Source: Daedaleopsis sinensis (taxonomy: Eukaryota; Basidiomycota; Agaricomycetes; Polyporales; Polyporaceae). Taken from it: 64,000 bases of DNA. Position numbers and translations under genes: made by a program. The notes beneath the pieces were generated by a model that ran no database searches, was not told the DNA's origin, and saw only the letters and a list, made by a program, of their open reading frames with translations. The number at the start of each line of letters is the position of its first letter. The stretch's first letter is position 1. The DNA lies in the NCBI GenBank assembly GCA_033807695.1, contig CM066309.1:620001-684000 (forward strand), given 5' to 3'. Of this stretch, positions 35,116 to 47,772 are shown in pieces.

Positions 35116-37199
35116 GTTAGGTATCTTCAAGTAGATGGGGGACTACCTGAGCCGACTGGTACTGGTCACACTTTTATACCTCCATTGACTCGGACCCCTT
35201 CGATACGGTCGCTTGCTGTGCCGATGGTGCCTGATGGAAGCCTGCAAGGAGTAAGTACCTGATTTCATCTACCGTCAACTGTCACAAATAAACTCAACTG
35301 GGTGTATAGATCGAAGTTGAAGGTGAAATTGACCCTCGGATGCAAGTCATAGCCTATACATGCACGCATGCGAACTTCGAATAAGGGCAGACCACGTCCA
35401 CGAGGATGGTCCACCGGCAGTTGGACTTTCTGCCCCAGATGAAGATATCGTGCTCACTGCCATCCAAAATGGCGCAATCGCCGAATTGAAGCACAGGCGG
35501 TTGAGGCGGTTGGCCAAGGAGGCAAACCAGGGCAATGTGTCATTGGTTTGGGGGTAATTGCCCGCCAGAAAACGCCGCAGGGCCAAAGTTTGAAGCGATG
35601 GACAAACTTCAAGATGATTGATATGTTGGTCGGCCTCACGTTTCGCCTTCGTAGGTATGGTATCTGCTTCTCGTACCTCGCACATGGGCCAGACTATACC
35701 ATCCGGGATGGGAGCAGCTGCTACAGCTGATAATCATCTCCGAGTTGCGCAGCGTTGGGCATTGTGCTGCGTCCGAATGGAGCCGCTATCTTGTCGAAGT
35801 GATCAGTACCGCCCACTACAGGGCCCGTTGACAGGTACCAGCTGTAAGAATAGATCATGTATTCTAGAACTAGAACAGATGGTTGGAGACTCGGAGGAAT
35901 TCTCTTTCTGAGAACAGTGAACACTATCAACTCGATGACAGATGACACTGAGGATGTGTTGAGACTCACTTGTTACTGCTCAAGGAGTTTAAGCGTGCAT
36001 GTCTTCCCTGGGATCCGACCTCTTTTCTCAGCTTAGGTCGACGCTGCAGTCGCTTTTAGATCTAATGGTAGAGCTGTTCGACATAGCTAACGACGTGATT
36101 CAAGCTTTAGCGAGGAACCATACACGTGCACGATAGGAGGGTGACCGTGCATCCCAATGTCAAACGGAGGGCTGCAACAACATGTAGTACATGCGGCACA
36201 GCACATGCAGTCCTATGTCTTTCAGATGCGCATACGACCCCGGGTATACATCGGCGGATATCCCAGTCCAGGCTCAGCCCTCGGACGACCCGAGCGAGTG
36301 CACGGACCTCGCGTGCTTAGAGAACTAGCTCTACGCGGAACGTGCCCGGTTGTCGGGGCAGAGAGAGAGGGCATGCGCGAGCGCGGGCGGGTAGCACGGG
36401 AGCGGAGAGAGCGGCCTGAGTGCTCGGAGGACGGGGACGGGGACTTCGAGTTCGGTGGGGGGGTCTTTGGAGATCGTGCAGAGGTGGGGACAGGGCGCCG
36501 CAGCACCCTTGGTGTGTAAAGAGAAGGACTGAGTGTGCTTCTGGGTTGATGTCAATGAGAACCTGATGTGCGGGCATGGATGACGATGTGGAAGTTCGGA
36601 TATATGTACCTTGACGAGCGACGGGCTCTTCAGTACTTCAGTTTGGTGGGAGATAGATATTGCCGGCGGAAGCGCCACCGATAAACGAAGAACAACGAGG
36701 GTGGCGAAGGTGCAACAGGAGATGGTCAGAAAAGGAACCATTCGATAGCGGGCGGGACCGAACACCCTGAATCTATCGCGACAGATTGCGATCCGGAAGG
36801 ACTGTTTATAGCTGATGGTTGCGTGAGACGAAATGACGGTAACAGTGAAGGAGGAGGACTTACCTGGTGAAACTAGTGAGCTGGACATTGCAGCATCGTG
36901 GCCCCATAGACCATACGAGGCTCGAGGTCGGTGGTGCACAATGACGCTCCGAGTCGAAGCTGAACGTTGCGGTTCGAAGCAGCCCGGATGGAGGGTTCTC
37001 GCTCGTGTTCGGAATTCACGAAGTCCACGGGGAGAGCCAGGGTGAAGGTCAACATGTATGTGGTGCCGACTCGGATCGCAACGCGACGATGGTGCGGTGA
37101 AGAGGAGTACATGTTTGTATGCACATACACTCTGCAACTGCCCCCGAGCGAAGCCGCGCGCGTGCTGACCCGCTCTTTCTCCCTGCTCCGCACGTGCAG
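35116..37199. other. No intact gene seen
   Basis: Frames on both strands at 35350-35690 look mildly protein-like (plus strand GPPAVGLSAPDEDIV) but have no start, splice sites or family. The part 37130-37199 resembles the 3' end of the ICMT intron. Nothing else could be supported. Confidence 0.4.
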
Positions 37200-39151
37200 A
37201 TGATGACGTGCGCCGTTGTGCTCGCAGACGCACTTGCTAGTCACCCTTCGTCACCCTCGACCTCGCCTTCTCGAACGCATACACGCGCCCGCTCGGGGCC
37301 CGCCTCCTCCCCGCCTCCTGCTCCCCCTCCATCTCCTCCTCTTCCCCACTACCAACATCACCAACGTCACCAGCAACATCAACAGCAGCAGAGACAGCTC
37401 CGCTCGTCGAGACGCCCCGTTCCTCCTCATAAGCACCGCGCTCTGCGTGTGGCGTTTCCGCGGGCGTGCGCCGCCCGGCCCCCAGCGACTCACCTTCTGC
37501 GTCTGTCGGGTTATTCTGGGCCACAGAACACCGACGACATCATTGGTGTGGTCTGAACAAGCAGCCCGGCGCTAAGGGTTGTACGGCGCGCACCAACTTG
37601 ATTCCACGCGTCCCGACGCCGCATCGAACGTCCTGCCAGTGGTATCGTGAAAGAGCTCCCGCGGCAGAGCCACGGACGACGGGCAGGTCGATCGACGTAC
37701 CTCGAAGGTTCCCATGAGTCCGGGAAGCGCAGAACGGCACGCAACATCGTCGAGGTACGTACTTTGACATCGGATGGAGGCCGAGACGAGGCTGGCGGAT
37801 TGGCACGTCAGGGCCTGCGTTCGATACGACTCACCTGTGCGGCGTTCGTCAGCTGACGCTGGCTACGCATCGCGGCATGCCGCGGTCGTCAACGAGGTTC
37901 GTGCACGTACCTCGGTGCTATGGACGTTCGCGAATTATGGGGAAGAGCGGTGAAGCAACTGCGTCGGGGTATGAAATTGACGGCATGTAATGTACGTGGA
38001 GACGAGACTGACCTCTCACATTGGGGCTCCCGCGCGTCGACCAGTAGAGGGTATCGCTCGGCGAGCCGAAGGCCCCCGCCCGCCCCCGCCCCGCCTAGTT
38101 CTAGTGCTCCTGTCCGAGCTCTCGAGTGAGACCTGCTGTGCATCAACTGAAGGAGGAAAGGGTGGGTACTCACCTTGCACCACTGCTTCCGGACACGAGG
38201 CTGATGATCGCGGACAGAACGTCGAGGGGACACGCGTACGCGTGGGTGTACGGTTGGGGAGAGGGAGTTCGGGGTAGTCATTCTGCGGGAGGAGTTTGGG
38301 GCAGCAGGTTGTGTGTTTAGGCAGGCGGTGTGTGCAGCGGAGCAGAAGAACGGGACAGGCACCTTCAAGTTCTGAGTCGCAGACTCGCAGCGCCGTGTAC
38401 GACTAGGATCGGGTCCCGCGGTGTGGCTGCCAGTGGAGTGGAGTCCGCGTAGGGTATCCGAGCTCGAAAGCGAGTACCAGCTCAGAGCAAGTCAGAGAGA
38501 CGACGAACGGTAGCACGAGCGAGTACGGAAGACGGAGGTGGTGGCGGGCGGAAGCAACGTGCGAGACGCTCTCCGAGACCGGAAATGGACATGTAGACGC
38601 CGGGGTGTCTACTGACCTCTGCGAGGTTAGTGTGTGCACGAGCCCGAGTGTCTCTTGTCTGCGCTCACTGGAAGAACCCCGAGTTCTGTCACTTAGACTC
38701 CTCTCAGTTCGTTTTCCCTCTTCCCCAGGCTCCTCACCTCCCCAGTCGTGCACGCCGGCCCGTGCCCGCGCGTGATAGGGCGCCACCCGAGCTACACGGG
38801 CGTCGCGGCGAGGCCGGGCGGCGCGTCGCTCGCGATGCTTGCCCCTTGGGGTGATTGTGGGACGCGTGGCTCGTGCACGGGCTGCGGTGCGCACGCGTCC
38901 GTGCTGACCCTCGTGCTCTCTACTCCCGACTTGCCCCCAGAACTAGCCATGGCGTGCGCGTGCAGTGGAAACACGCGCGGGGCGCTGCTCGCCTGGGCGC
39001 TCGCGGCGTTCTGGGGCGCGAAGGTCGCGTACGCGCTAAGGAGCACGCTCGCGCGCGTCGGTGCGGAAGACGCGGCGCTGCGACGTGTGTTCGGCGCCGA
39101 GTGGGAGGACTGGGCCGCGTGCGCTGGCGGTTCGTGCCGGGGGTTTATTAG
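37200..39151 (+). pseudogene. ICMT-family pseudogene, interrupted
   Basis: The exon-2 start MMTCAVVLADALA follows an acceptor like that of the intact gene, then the frame is lost near 37240. The 3' half resumes near 38740 with HAGPCPRVIGRHPSYTG and runs to ALRRVFGAEWEDWA and a VY stop near 39151. About 1.2 kb of unrelated sequence (about 37495-38730) separates the halves, the cofactor motif carries a small deletion, and exon 1 is missing. Dead gene. Confidence 0.75.
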
Positions 39152-41888
39152 CTTCGCGAGATTGGGATGAGTGGAGGGTGGGGGAGGAGAGGAGAGGAGA
39201 GGAGAGGAGGGTGGGGGAGGAGAGGAGAGGAGAGGAGAGGAGGGTGGGAGAGGACAGGACAGGACAGGACAGGACAGGAGAGGAGGGGCGAGGAGGGAGG
39301 GATGGAGGGAGAGGAAGGGAAATGGGAAGGCACGAATCATGACATTGACACTAGTTGGTGCACAGCGTACACCATGCATGCAATTCCCGAGAACGCAATA
39401 CTCGAAGCTTGGAGTACCGTACGTGTAGGATACACTCAGCATTGAGTACCGAGTACGAACCAGGATCCAGATCGACTGCCGCGCCCGCGCGACTGGGAGC
39501 TCCAGGCTCGGGCTGCCATTCTTCACTCTGCATTCTGCGTCGGTGGACGTCGCGCGGCGGATGCGGGGGGCGTCGTGCGATTGCTAGTGCTGTTCCGTTC
39601 CTCCCGTGTACGCGCGCGGGCACGGTGCGATGGGGTGCACGCATGTCGTGCAAGACCTCTAGCCTGTAGGTTCCGACGCTTGTGCTTACACTCGGGACTA
39701 GCCTGGGTGTTGCGGGCGAGGTGGCCGCTATGAGCTTTGTGTGTTTGCGGTTTGCGGGTTGCGAGTTGCGGTTTGATCAGGACGCCCAGTGGACGACGAC
39801 ACACGAGGAGACCCCAGTACTTGGGCACCGAACGAGCCTGAGTGGCTGCGAGTGCCTTGGGCGCGACGACGGGCCATATCCTGATTTGGAGAGCGGGCCA
39901 GGGGCCTCCCGAACTTGGGCGTGCTGCGGCCGATACATGCCACCATCGCCGTCGCTGGGCCGACGCGGACTTTGCGCCGCATCTCGTGGACGAGATAGAG
40001 AAACTTGACGTTCTGCCATCCCAGAGCCAGAGCCAGCAAGCTTTGTCGGCCAGAGATCCGGCCTCGAGATACGATGTTGAGGATCCAAGGTTCAAGATTC
40101 AGTCCTCGGGCTCTGCGCGGGACCGAGATCCGCGGCCGCGGCGGGATCTGGAGGGGCGCTCTCTATCGTGGAGGAGCACCGCATATAGCACCGCCGAGTG
40201 CCATCGCCGAGTAATGAGTACGGCTGGCAGTGTGGACAAGGTAGGGCGCGGGCGTTGCGTGTACTTGCACCTGGGTTATCGGAGGTGTGCCGATTTGGTG
40301 TGCGAGCCGGCCGGTGTGATCACGAGCCAGCCAACGACGGGAAGCATACGTATAGCTCTGGATTGGTTCGCCTCTGGGCATACAATGGCAGCCTAATCAG
40401 AGTCAGGGGAAGTTGCAGGATTCGATGGCGACGTGGAAGAGACGCACCCAGTGGGGAGTACAACGTTGAAGTTTCAGGAAAGTGCCTGCCTGCGGGTCGA
40501 CGGTCGACGGCCGTACATCGGCTGAGGATAGCTACATATGTGGTGAATATCAGCAAATGCGCGGATATTGCACTCGGCTATTGAAGCGGACGCACGCGGG
40601 CAGGGAATCGCGACACCGAGGCCTTGAGGTTCGATATACGTGCATCTGTATCCGCACTCGCCATTAGTGTACGATACAGTCCCTCCGAGCACGCTGCACT
40701 GCGCTGTGGCAGATCAGGGACCACGGATGCTACGCCTGCATTGACGTCAGAATCGTGTGAGTGCGAAGGTCGATGCGGTGGCAGAGTTCGAGTGTGGCTG
40801 GCAGCGGGCGAGCGATGGCGTCCGGCGCACTGAGACCGGTGATGCACGATGGGCGAGCAGAAGTGGCGATAGGCAACGATTCGGACGGGCGGGGAAGTAC
40901 GAACCGCTGTGGCCCGGGCGACGGCCGTCGCCGGACGTGCTGGTGACGGGTGCGAGTCTGCGAGTGGGTTGCGAGGTCGTGCATCGGACGAGAGCGTGTG
41001 GTGTGCGTGCATGCGCCCGAAGACTGCACGGGATCCGCACGCGCCGCCACGCACGATATGCACATGCATCTCGGGGGCTTGGAATCGGACGAATCTGTGC
41101 GGCGGGCGGACGTCAGCGATGCACGCAATACAGGACGTCAGAGATGCACGACTCGCCTCGGGTGCCCTAGTAGCCCACTTTGGATTCCTGGGCATTGCGC
41201 CCCCCTCAATCGGACACCGAGGGCCCGAAGCCTCGCAGTGTCCGGCGTGAGTGAGAGTGCCAGTGCGAGGCACTCGGAGCCTGGAGGCAGCGGCGGCACG
41301 CTTATTGCACCTCCATAAGAGCAGACACGTGAGAGAGTTTGATGTGTGAGGCGTGTAGACGGCTCGATGCCCAGCAATCACATGCAAGCACTCGTCCTAT
41401 GAAGCTGTCAGAGAATGGATGAGTAGTTCGGCTCGGTCTTTGAGAAAGGAACAGATGACCCACCTAAATACCACACGGGTGTGAACCATAAGAATCGATC
41501 GACGCCGTTGAGTTTGGAGACTGCAGCCTAGGCCTGCTGCCAGTGCCAAGGGCGAATGAAGTATCGACATCAACCACGAAACGCTGCCCTGTCGCAGACG
41601 CGACTCTGAGACTCGCGCCTCGTTCACCTCCTAACGGTGGGAGTAGTATGATAGTCTGTTGGAATTTGTCAGATCAATGATCAGTCGTTGGCGACTTGAA
41701 CCCACGGATTCAGGCGCAGATTAGAGCCTCTTCGAGGTAAGATGAATGCAGTCCAGTCAGTACGCGAGAGAACACAGTGAGAGGACAGCTTTTATCTTCC
41801 CGGGCGTGTTGACTCGTACAAACTAGTACTGTTGGCAAGTTTCACGGTTCTGCTAGAGTGAGCTGAGACAGGTGGATGGGTTGACAGA
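38745..41888. repeat. Segmental duplication C, copy 2
   Basis: Counterpart of 26880-30649. Beyond 41888 the sequence switches from the word ggttgacaga to new sequence that is itself repeated at 57.1 kb. Confidence 0.75.
39171..39300. repeat. GA-rich tandem repeat
   Basis: Repeats of gaggagaggagagg with ggtgggg interruptions, about three units of roughly 36 bp followed by a (caggac/aggac)n run. A shorter version follows the intact ICMT gene. Confidence 0.7.
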
Positions 41889-43365
41889 TCCGTGCTCGCA
41901 ACAGACGGTATGCGATACAGCAGATCAGGGGCACGCCTGCGTCGACATCAGACTCGTGCTCGTGCTCAAGTCGACGGGAGTGGCAGAGTTCGAGTTTAGA
42001 ATGGCGGCGAGTGAGCGATGGCGTCCGGTGCCCTGCGACCGGTGATGCTACCTAGATGCATAATGTATGATGGGCGAGCATGCAGCAGTGGCGATAGGCA
42101 ATGAGGACGGGCGGGGAAGCGCAAACCACTGTGACCCAGGCGACGGCTTTCTGGCAACGGCACGCCATTCGAGTGCGTTTAAGTTTACGCGCGGGCTGCG
42201 GGGTGCATGCTGGACGCGCATTGGACGAGGACGTGCGGTGTGCGTGCATGGGCCCGAGGAGCTCGCGGGACCCGCACACGCCACGCGCGATATGCATATG
42301 CATCGTGGGCACTTAGACCTTGAACGGATCTGTGCGGCGGGAGGACGTCAGCCTCGTCTCATACGTGTCCGACTCATCCGACAGTGACGAGTCTGAGTCT
42401 TCTTCCTCTTCCCAACACGCCAAGGGAGGTCTACGCGCCCCATCGCTCAGTCGGAAGGAGGGTGGAACCGCCATACGGCGTGAGCGTAGTTTCGGAGACT
42501 GTGCGCCGCAACAGAAGGCAGAGGCGCGGAGCAGCTCGTGTCGCGAGCGAGAGCCATCGTGTGCCTGTGGGCAAGGAGCGGCGCGTGCGAGGGCGGAAGA
42601 AGTGTAGATGCACATCGAGCTCGTGCATCACCCTCTCGGAGACTCCCAGGCCGAGGTCGAGGAGGAGAGGGAGGAGGAGCAGGGTATCGAAGTCTATTCT
42701 GGCATTATCTGCGCCCAGCACCACAGAGATGAGCTCGACGAGAACGTATACGGGTTGAGGACGACGTACCGTGTTCGAGCACATGTGAGTGCAGGGCAAA
42801 GTCTTCGACGGCGAGCTCGAGCGGAACGTATCCACACGTGGACAAGCACCAGAGGTGGATCGGGGGTCAGTGGTGGCACTGCGCGACGACGATCCAGTTC
42901 GCGGGCCTCCGGCGCCACTTCGAGTCGAAGCACTCGGTCATACGCAACACGGCGTGTCAGAAGGGCTGTGGGTACTTACTTGACGGACAGACCGGACATG
43001 ATCATGTCGCGGCGCGCACAGTTAAGGTGCCTGCAACGTGGTCCGAAGCGGTGGTTGGCGAGCGAGGACTGGTGAGACTGACGAAGTGGGGGTTGTTGCT
43101 TATCTATGGTGCTGAGCGCGCTGGTAGTAAGAGTAGTCAGTGCGTTTCTTCTCGAGGAGTCGTAGCTTAGACTATCCGAGTCTGCAGCCGCTTGGTTCAA
43201 ATGTTTGGCGCATTTGGGACTGCCAACCCGTTTGAAAGGTACACCGTGGTAAGATCTTGAGCTTGAATGCTTGAGGAGTGTATAGTAGGAGTACATCTGA
43301 GGATGACCCGTTAGTAAAGCTCTCGCAAGCACGAAAAAAACGAAGTCAGGCTGTGGATAGGCAGG
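41856..43365. repeat. 1.5-kb direct repeat, left copy
   Basis: About 1510 bp nearly identical to 57117-58628 (only scattered single-base and small indel differences seen). It contains a frame with SDSSDSDESESSSSS, then a KKCRCTSSSC cluster and ICAQHHRDEL. The last two are reminiscent of the N-termini of Agaricomycete transposase-type proteins, but no intact gene could be assembled. Together the two copies flank the 13.7-kb block 43389-57108. Confidence 0.85.
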
Positions 43366-43631
43366 TGAGAACGCAAAGAGTCCGTATTTCCGTTATTATA
43401 CGGCTCCAGCGCTACTCCGGCGTTTCCCGCTGGAAGGCGCCCGTCCCTAAAGCACAGGCGCCCGGCTCCCCTTCACAGTGGAACCCGACTCTACGTCATG
43501 TTAGGCCGAACAAAGAGGTGAGGCGGCGGGCGGGGCGCAGGCGGCGGGATGTTGAGCTCTTTCGTCTGCTACCTAATCTACGTCTACCGCGCTACCTTCG
43601 CTCCCCTCTTGCGCGCCCCTATCATATTACT

Positions 43632-45326
43632 ATGGCTTATGGCTCTACTATACCACACTTCAGAGTCTATCAGAACACCCCAACGAGCTCTCAGGTCGTC
43701 AACCAGTCAACTCCGACGAGCACCCAGCTCACGTTCATGGACTTGAAAAAGTGCGCTAATCGCTCTTGCAAGCGCACCAAGATCTCGGCGAAATGTGCGA
43801 AGGGACTCTGTGCAATATGCTGTGTGATGCTACTGGATGCTTGTACCTACGCCGCTCACGACCGCAAAAGAGCGCAAGAGCATGCAGCAAGGACAGCCCA
43901 ACCCAAGCTCCATGGGCCTTGGTCTGTCATGCACCCCCTCCCCGCCGACATCCCGGAAACGAACCGAGTCCGGCCTCTAGTGCCACCTCCCTCACAGCCG
44001 CTGTCTCCTCCTGCCGCACTGGAGTCTCCACAGGCGACAGGCTCGTCGACATTCGCCGACCACACCCAGTTGGACCCCGAGCCAGCCGAAGTATTCGAAC
44101 GGCGACACAGAAAACAGTTTCGCAATTGTGACTGGAAGGACAGCTGGACGCGCCAGGAATCCGATCGCCGACGACGCGAGGACGCTGAGACTCTTCGGCG
44201 CGAGAACGTCATCGCGATGAAGCAATCCTTCCGGCTCGCCTTCTGGGGTGACGACGCTGATGTGACTCCTCTGCGCACGACTATTGACTACGTGCTCACC
44301 TGGCCGACGTTTGCCCTCTCCCAATCCCCGGAAGTCCTCACGCTGCTCAGCCTATCTGCAGACGACTACATTGACACCTACGTTGTAGGTGCTCGTTACT
44401 GGGAGACACAGAAAACATCGAAGCCCTTCCATCTAGTCACCGGACAGCTTCTCCTTTTCAGACGGCGAGGGGTGGCGACGTGCCGAGGGATCGACGCGGT
44501 GATAGACGAGGCTGTCGGTGAGCAACACGTACACACCCCTGTCCCCCCAACACTATCAGTCACCATGGTCGCACCGAAGTCTCAAGGCCGTGCGAAGCGG
44601 GCGCTGGAAGACGTCGATGGACATGAAGAGCGCACCGGCCCAATGCCCCGTCTGTCCCTCTCGCAACTTAGCCCAAACGACGTCGTCTCACCATCCCGCA
44701 CGCACCTCAGCCCAAACGATGCCATATCGCCATCCCGCACCTCGCCCTCACACCGCTATGTCGTCTCGCCATCCCGCACCACGTTGTCTCCCTCTAGCTC
44801 CTATCATAGCATCTCGCCCAGCCCTAGCCCCACTCCACACCAACGGTACACGTTCCCGGCCATCCCCCCGCTCCCTTTTGTTCTTGATCCCGCCCTGGAG
44901 TCACCGTCCTCTTCGCAACTCCCCTTGGCCTCGCCACCGGCCGCTTCCGATGTAACAGGCTTAGGGTTGGGGGCTATAGACTGGTCACAACCGCTGGCAG
45001 GCAATATCCATATGCCCCCTGGGGCCCGGTGGCCAGATGAATTCTACGCTTGTGACGTCGCAATCGGGTTCTACACTCTCGGACGAATGATCACCCTCGC
45101 ACGTTCCAATGGTCGCCGGAGAGTCGCGATCTCCAAGACGGCCATGTTCGCCAAGATCTTCCCGGGGGTCGAATACTCTAGCTCAAACGTGTATGCTAAT
45201 TGGAAGTTTTGGACCGAATGTACAGAGGAGGAGAGAGAGGCTCTCGCACAGACACCGCGAACACCCGATGGGCGGTGGAAACAGCGCCGTCTAACTCTTC
45301 CTGCATGGACGTCCCGGAGTCGCTGA
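43632..45326 (+). CDS. Zinc-cluster protein of unknown function (564 aa)
   Basis: A single open exon from MAYGSTIPHF. The frame extends upstream to 43278, but that part overlaps the end of the 1.5-kb repeat, so the ATG at 43632 is preferred. Residues about 40-75 hold a cysteine cluster C-x4-C-x8-C-x4-C-x2-CC followed by a His (CANRSC...GLCAICC), presumed to bind zinc. Then come a charged helix (SDRRRREDAETLRREN), a conserved-looking region with TWPTFAL and YWETQK, a Ser/Pro-rich linker with SPSRT repeats, and a C-terminal segment RWPDEFYACDVAIGFYTLGRM. Such proteins are Agaricomycete-specific in my recollection and have no assigned function. The neighbouring gene has a similar cluster. Confidence 0.72.
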   Translation: MAYGSTIPHFRVYQNTPTSSQVVNQSTPTSTQLTFMDLKKCANRSCKRTKISAKCAKGLCAICCVMLLDACTYAAHDRKRAQEHAARTAQPKLHGPWSVMHPLPADIPETNRVRPLVPPPSQPLSPPAALESPQATGSSTFADHTQLDPEPAEVFERRHRKQFRNCDWKDSWTRQESDRRRREDAETLRRENVIAMKQSFRLAFWGDDADVTPLRTTIDYVLTWPTFALSQSPEVLTLLSLSADDYIDTYVVGARYWETQKTSKPFHLVTGQLLLFRRRGVATCRGIDAVIDEAVGEQHVHTPVPPTLSVTMVAPKSQGRAKRALEDVDGHEERTGPMPRLSLSQLSPNDVVSPSRTHLSPNDAISPSRTSPSHRYVVSPSRTTLSPSSSYHSISPSPSPTPHQRYTFPAIPPLPFVLDPALESPSSSQLPLASPPAASDVTGLGLGAIDWSQPLAGNIHMPPGARWPDEFYACDVAIGFYTLGRMITLARSNGRRRVAISKTAMFAKIFPGVEYSSSNVYANWKFWTECTEEEREALAQTPRTPDGRWKQRRLTLPAWTSRSR

Positions 45327-45741
45327 CAGTAGTATACATGCATGACACTGTCTGTAAATTCGATGTATATGTACCTTTTGTACGTTCGATGTTGTACGGT
45401 CTGTACGTTCGATGTGTATATACCGCTGTATATTGAATGTGTACGTATCCTAAAGACATACGCGTAAAATGACGCGTGCGGCGATCAGTACTCATCTGCT
45501 GATTGGGACATGCCTGGATATGGGCCTGCCATGATCTCATTGCCCCACCACGGTGACGTCTCACGCATATGATGTCACCTACTGCCATGGACGTATATAT
45601 GGGTGGCTCATCCATGTTCCTTTCCGCATCTCCTTCTCTCTCTCCTACGGCGACCCCCCACTCCCCTCCGCTCTCCTCGCTCGCTGTTGCCTACTGCGAT
45701 CCCCCGCTCCTTCTGCCATCCGTTCTGCCATCCGATCTGCC
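45327..45741. other. Intergenic region between two zinc-cluster genes
   Basis: Contains AT-rich sequence with repeated tgtacgttcgatgt words (45380-45440), and a CT-rich tract (45610-45700) just before the next start codon, which is typical of fungal promoters. Confidence 0.45.
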
Positions 45742-47168
45742 ATGCCTGCCCGCTCTACAATCAGTCCTTCCACGTCCTCCTCATCCCAACCGGGGACATC
45801 TGCAACACGATGGGGCCCTGTAACCGCGCAAGGATGGAAATGCGAGTTCTGCGCGGTGATATGTAAGGTCCAAGTGTGCCGGTCTGGCGAGAACGGGAAC
45901 CGCGGGCGGAGCTTCGTCATGGTGAGTCCGTTGAGCATTGAAGGACGATGTACGATGGGTGATCCGCTTGCCACTAGTGTCAACCGAGGGACCCGAAAGG
46001 CACCCCTACCCACATTCTCTACTTCCGCTGGCTCAACTTCGAGGTGCCGAACACACCCTCGCAAGACCGTCCTGCTGTCCCCGAGGCTCAGGCCGCTCTC
46101 GTCAGCACTCAGGCGACACTGGTTGGTACTCAGGTCAACACTCTATCTGGCAATAAGATAGTGTGCGACTTCTGCCCCTTCAAAGCGGCGAAGTCATGTC
46201 CCCGTGGTCTTTGCAGCACGCACTGCGCTCTTGCCGGCGGCTGTGACCTGCATCCTAGGATGCCGGACGACACCCTGACGCATCTCCTGGACCTACGCTT
46301 TGGACCGTCCTGCGACCAACCACCGTCCCTGCTATGCCCCCCACATCCCACTACCCCCACATCCGCTGAGTCCTCGCCGGGGAGCGACGCCCATGAGTGG
46401 GACGGCCTCACACAGGCTGTCGAGGCTTCTCTCCATGGTGGCTCCCTCCACGGCGGCTCTCCAGCCCCAGACGAGTGGCAAGACTTCTCGCTAGCCATCG
46501 AGGCGTCTTTGGAAGACGTCTACCCAGGACTCAAGCGCCGCCGCCGAACACGTTCACGTTCCGCCGGGCGCAGAACCTCAGCTCCACGTGCGAAGAAACT
46601 GAAGATCATCAGCCCGAGTGCAGTCAACTCGCGCCCCCGCTTCCTCGCCTGCCTGGAGCATGACCATACACCCTGTGACGAATGCTACATATCGTCGACT
46701 GACGATGAGAGCACGGCACTGTTTGTAGAACTCCGCGACCGGGTTGACGAATTGAAGACTCTCCTCGCGGCAGTAACTACTCCATCGGAGGGGTCTCCCG
46801 CACCGTCGCCTGCGCTCCCGTCGTCTCACGACTCTCGCACTCCGGAAGACTTCCCCTGGTTGTCGCCACTGGGTTCTCCTGTTCTCCCGGCGGCTGCTGA
46901 CCAAGCTGTGCCCTCGCCGCCGTCTGCGTCTGGCACCAGCAACACAGGGATGGGTCCTTCGTCAAGCACCGGTACCTGGTCAAGCGTGATAGACCTCACG
47001 CTCGACGACTCCTTCAGTGGCGACGACTCTTTCATCTCTGACCTGGCAACATTCCCGCGTTCGCTCTCCTTCATCAGGCCCAAGGTGAAAGTCGAGCATG
47101 TAGACATTGACTTGACAGAGGACTGCGACGAGACCAGTGCGGGAGTTAGATGGTCGGCCGTCGCATAG
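45742..47168 (+). CDS. GRF-type zinc finger plus zinc-cluster protein (two exons, 456 aa)
   Basis: Exon 1 is 45742-45921, intron 45922-45977 (56 bp, gtgagt...ctag), exon 2 45978-47168. Splicing joins CEFC...GNRGRSFVM to CQPRD...YFRW, re-forming a GRF-type finger (Cys cluster, NxGRxF, Cys, then F-R-W; residues about 32-80). GRF fingers bind single-stranded nucleic acid in several DNA-processing enzymes. At about residues 105-140 a second cluster, C-x2-C-x7-C-x4-C-x3-C-x5-C-x2-H, resembles that of the neighbouring protein. The rest is Ser/Pro-rich, with basic patch KRRRRTRSRSAGRR and an acidic C-terminus with IDLT motifs (VIDLTLD, VDIDLTED) resembling SUMO-interacting motifs. The stop codon lies inside the first 216-bp tandem repeat. 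Confidence 0.72.
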
Positions 47169-47772
47169 CTCGTAGTGTAGTACTGTACAAACTATTCTAT
47201 TACCCTTTAGATATGCAGCTATCGAACTATTCTTCACCCTTCCGAGAGCAGAGTGCGCGCGAGACAAGAAATGGCGAGCGACGGCAGCGTGAGGGATGTG
47301 CACGCGCGACAAGGACGTGCGCGCGACAAGGACGTGCGCCGCGACGAGACCAGTGCGGGAGTTAGATGGTCGGCCGTCGCATAGCTCGTAGTGTAGTACT
47401 GTACAAACTATTCTATTACCCTTTAGATATGCAGCTATCGAACTATTCTTCACCCTTCCGAGAGCAGAGTGCGCGCGAGACAAGAAATGGCGAGCGACGG
47501 CAGCGTGAGGGATGTGCACGCGCGACAAGGACGTGCGCGCGACAAGGACGTGCGCCGCGACGAGACCAGTGCGGGAGTTAGATGGTCGGCCGTCGCATAG
47601 CTCGTAGTGTAGTACTGTACAAACTATTCTATTACCCTTTAGATATGCAGCTATCGAACTATTCTTCACCCTTCCGAGAGCAGAGTGCGCGCGAGACAAG
47701 AAATGGCGAGCGACGGCAGCGTGAGGGATGTGCACGCGCGACAAGGACGTGCGCGCGACAAGGACGTGCGCG
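47125..47772. repeat. 216-bp tandem repeat, three units
   Basis: Units start at 47125, 47341 and 47557 and are practically identical. Each holds the last codons and stop of the GRF gene, a TA-rich stretch (ctattaccctttagatatgc) and a GC-rich end with two cgcgacaaggacgtg words. Because 216 is a multiple of three, reading frames run across all units. Confidence 0.92.

Noticed and set aside
42838..43170. A 110-codon ORF conserved in both 1.5-kb repeats (MDKHQRWIGG start)
   Set aside because: Both copies are nearly identical DNA, so conservation says nothing about coding. No family or gene structure is recognised.
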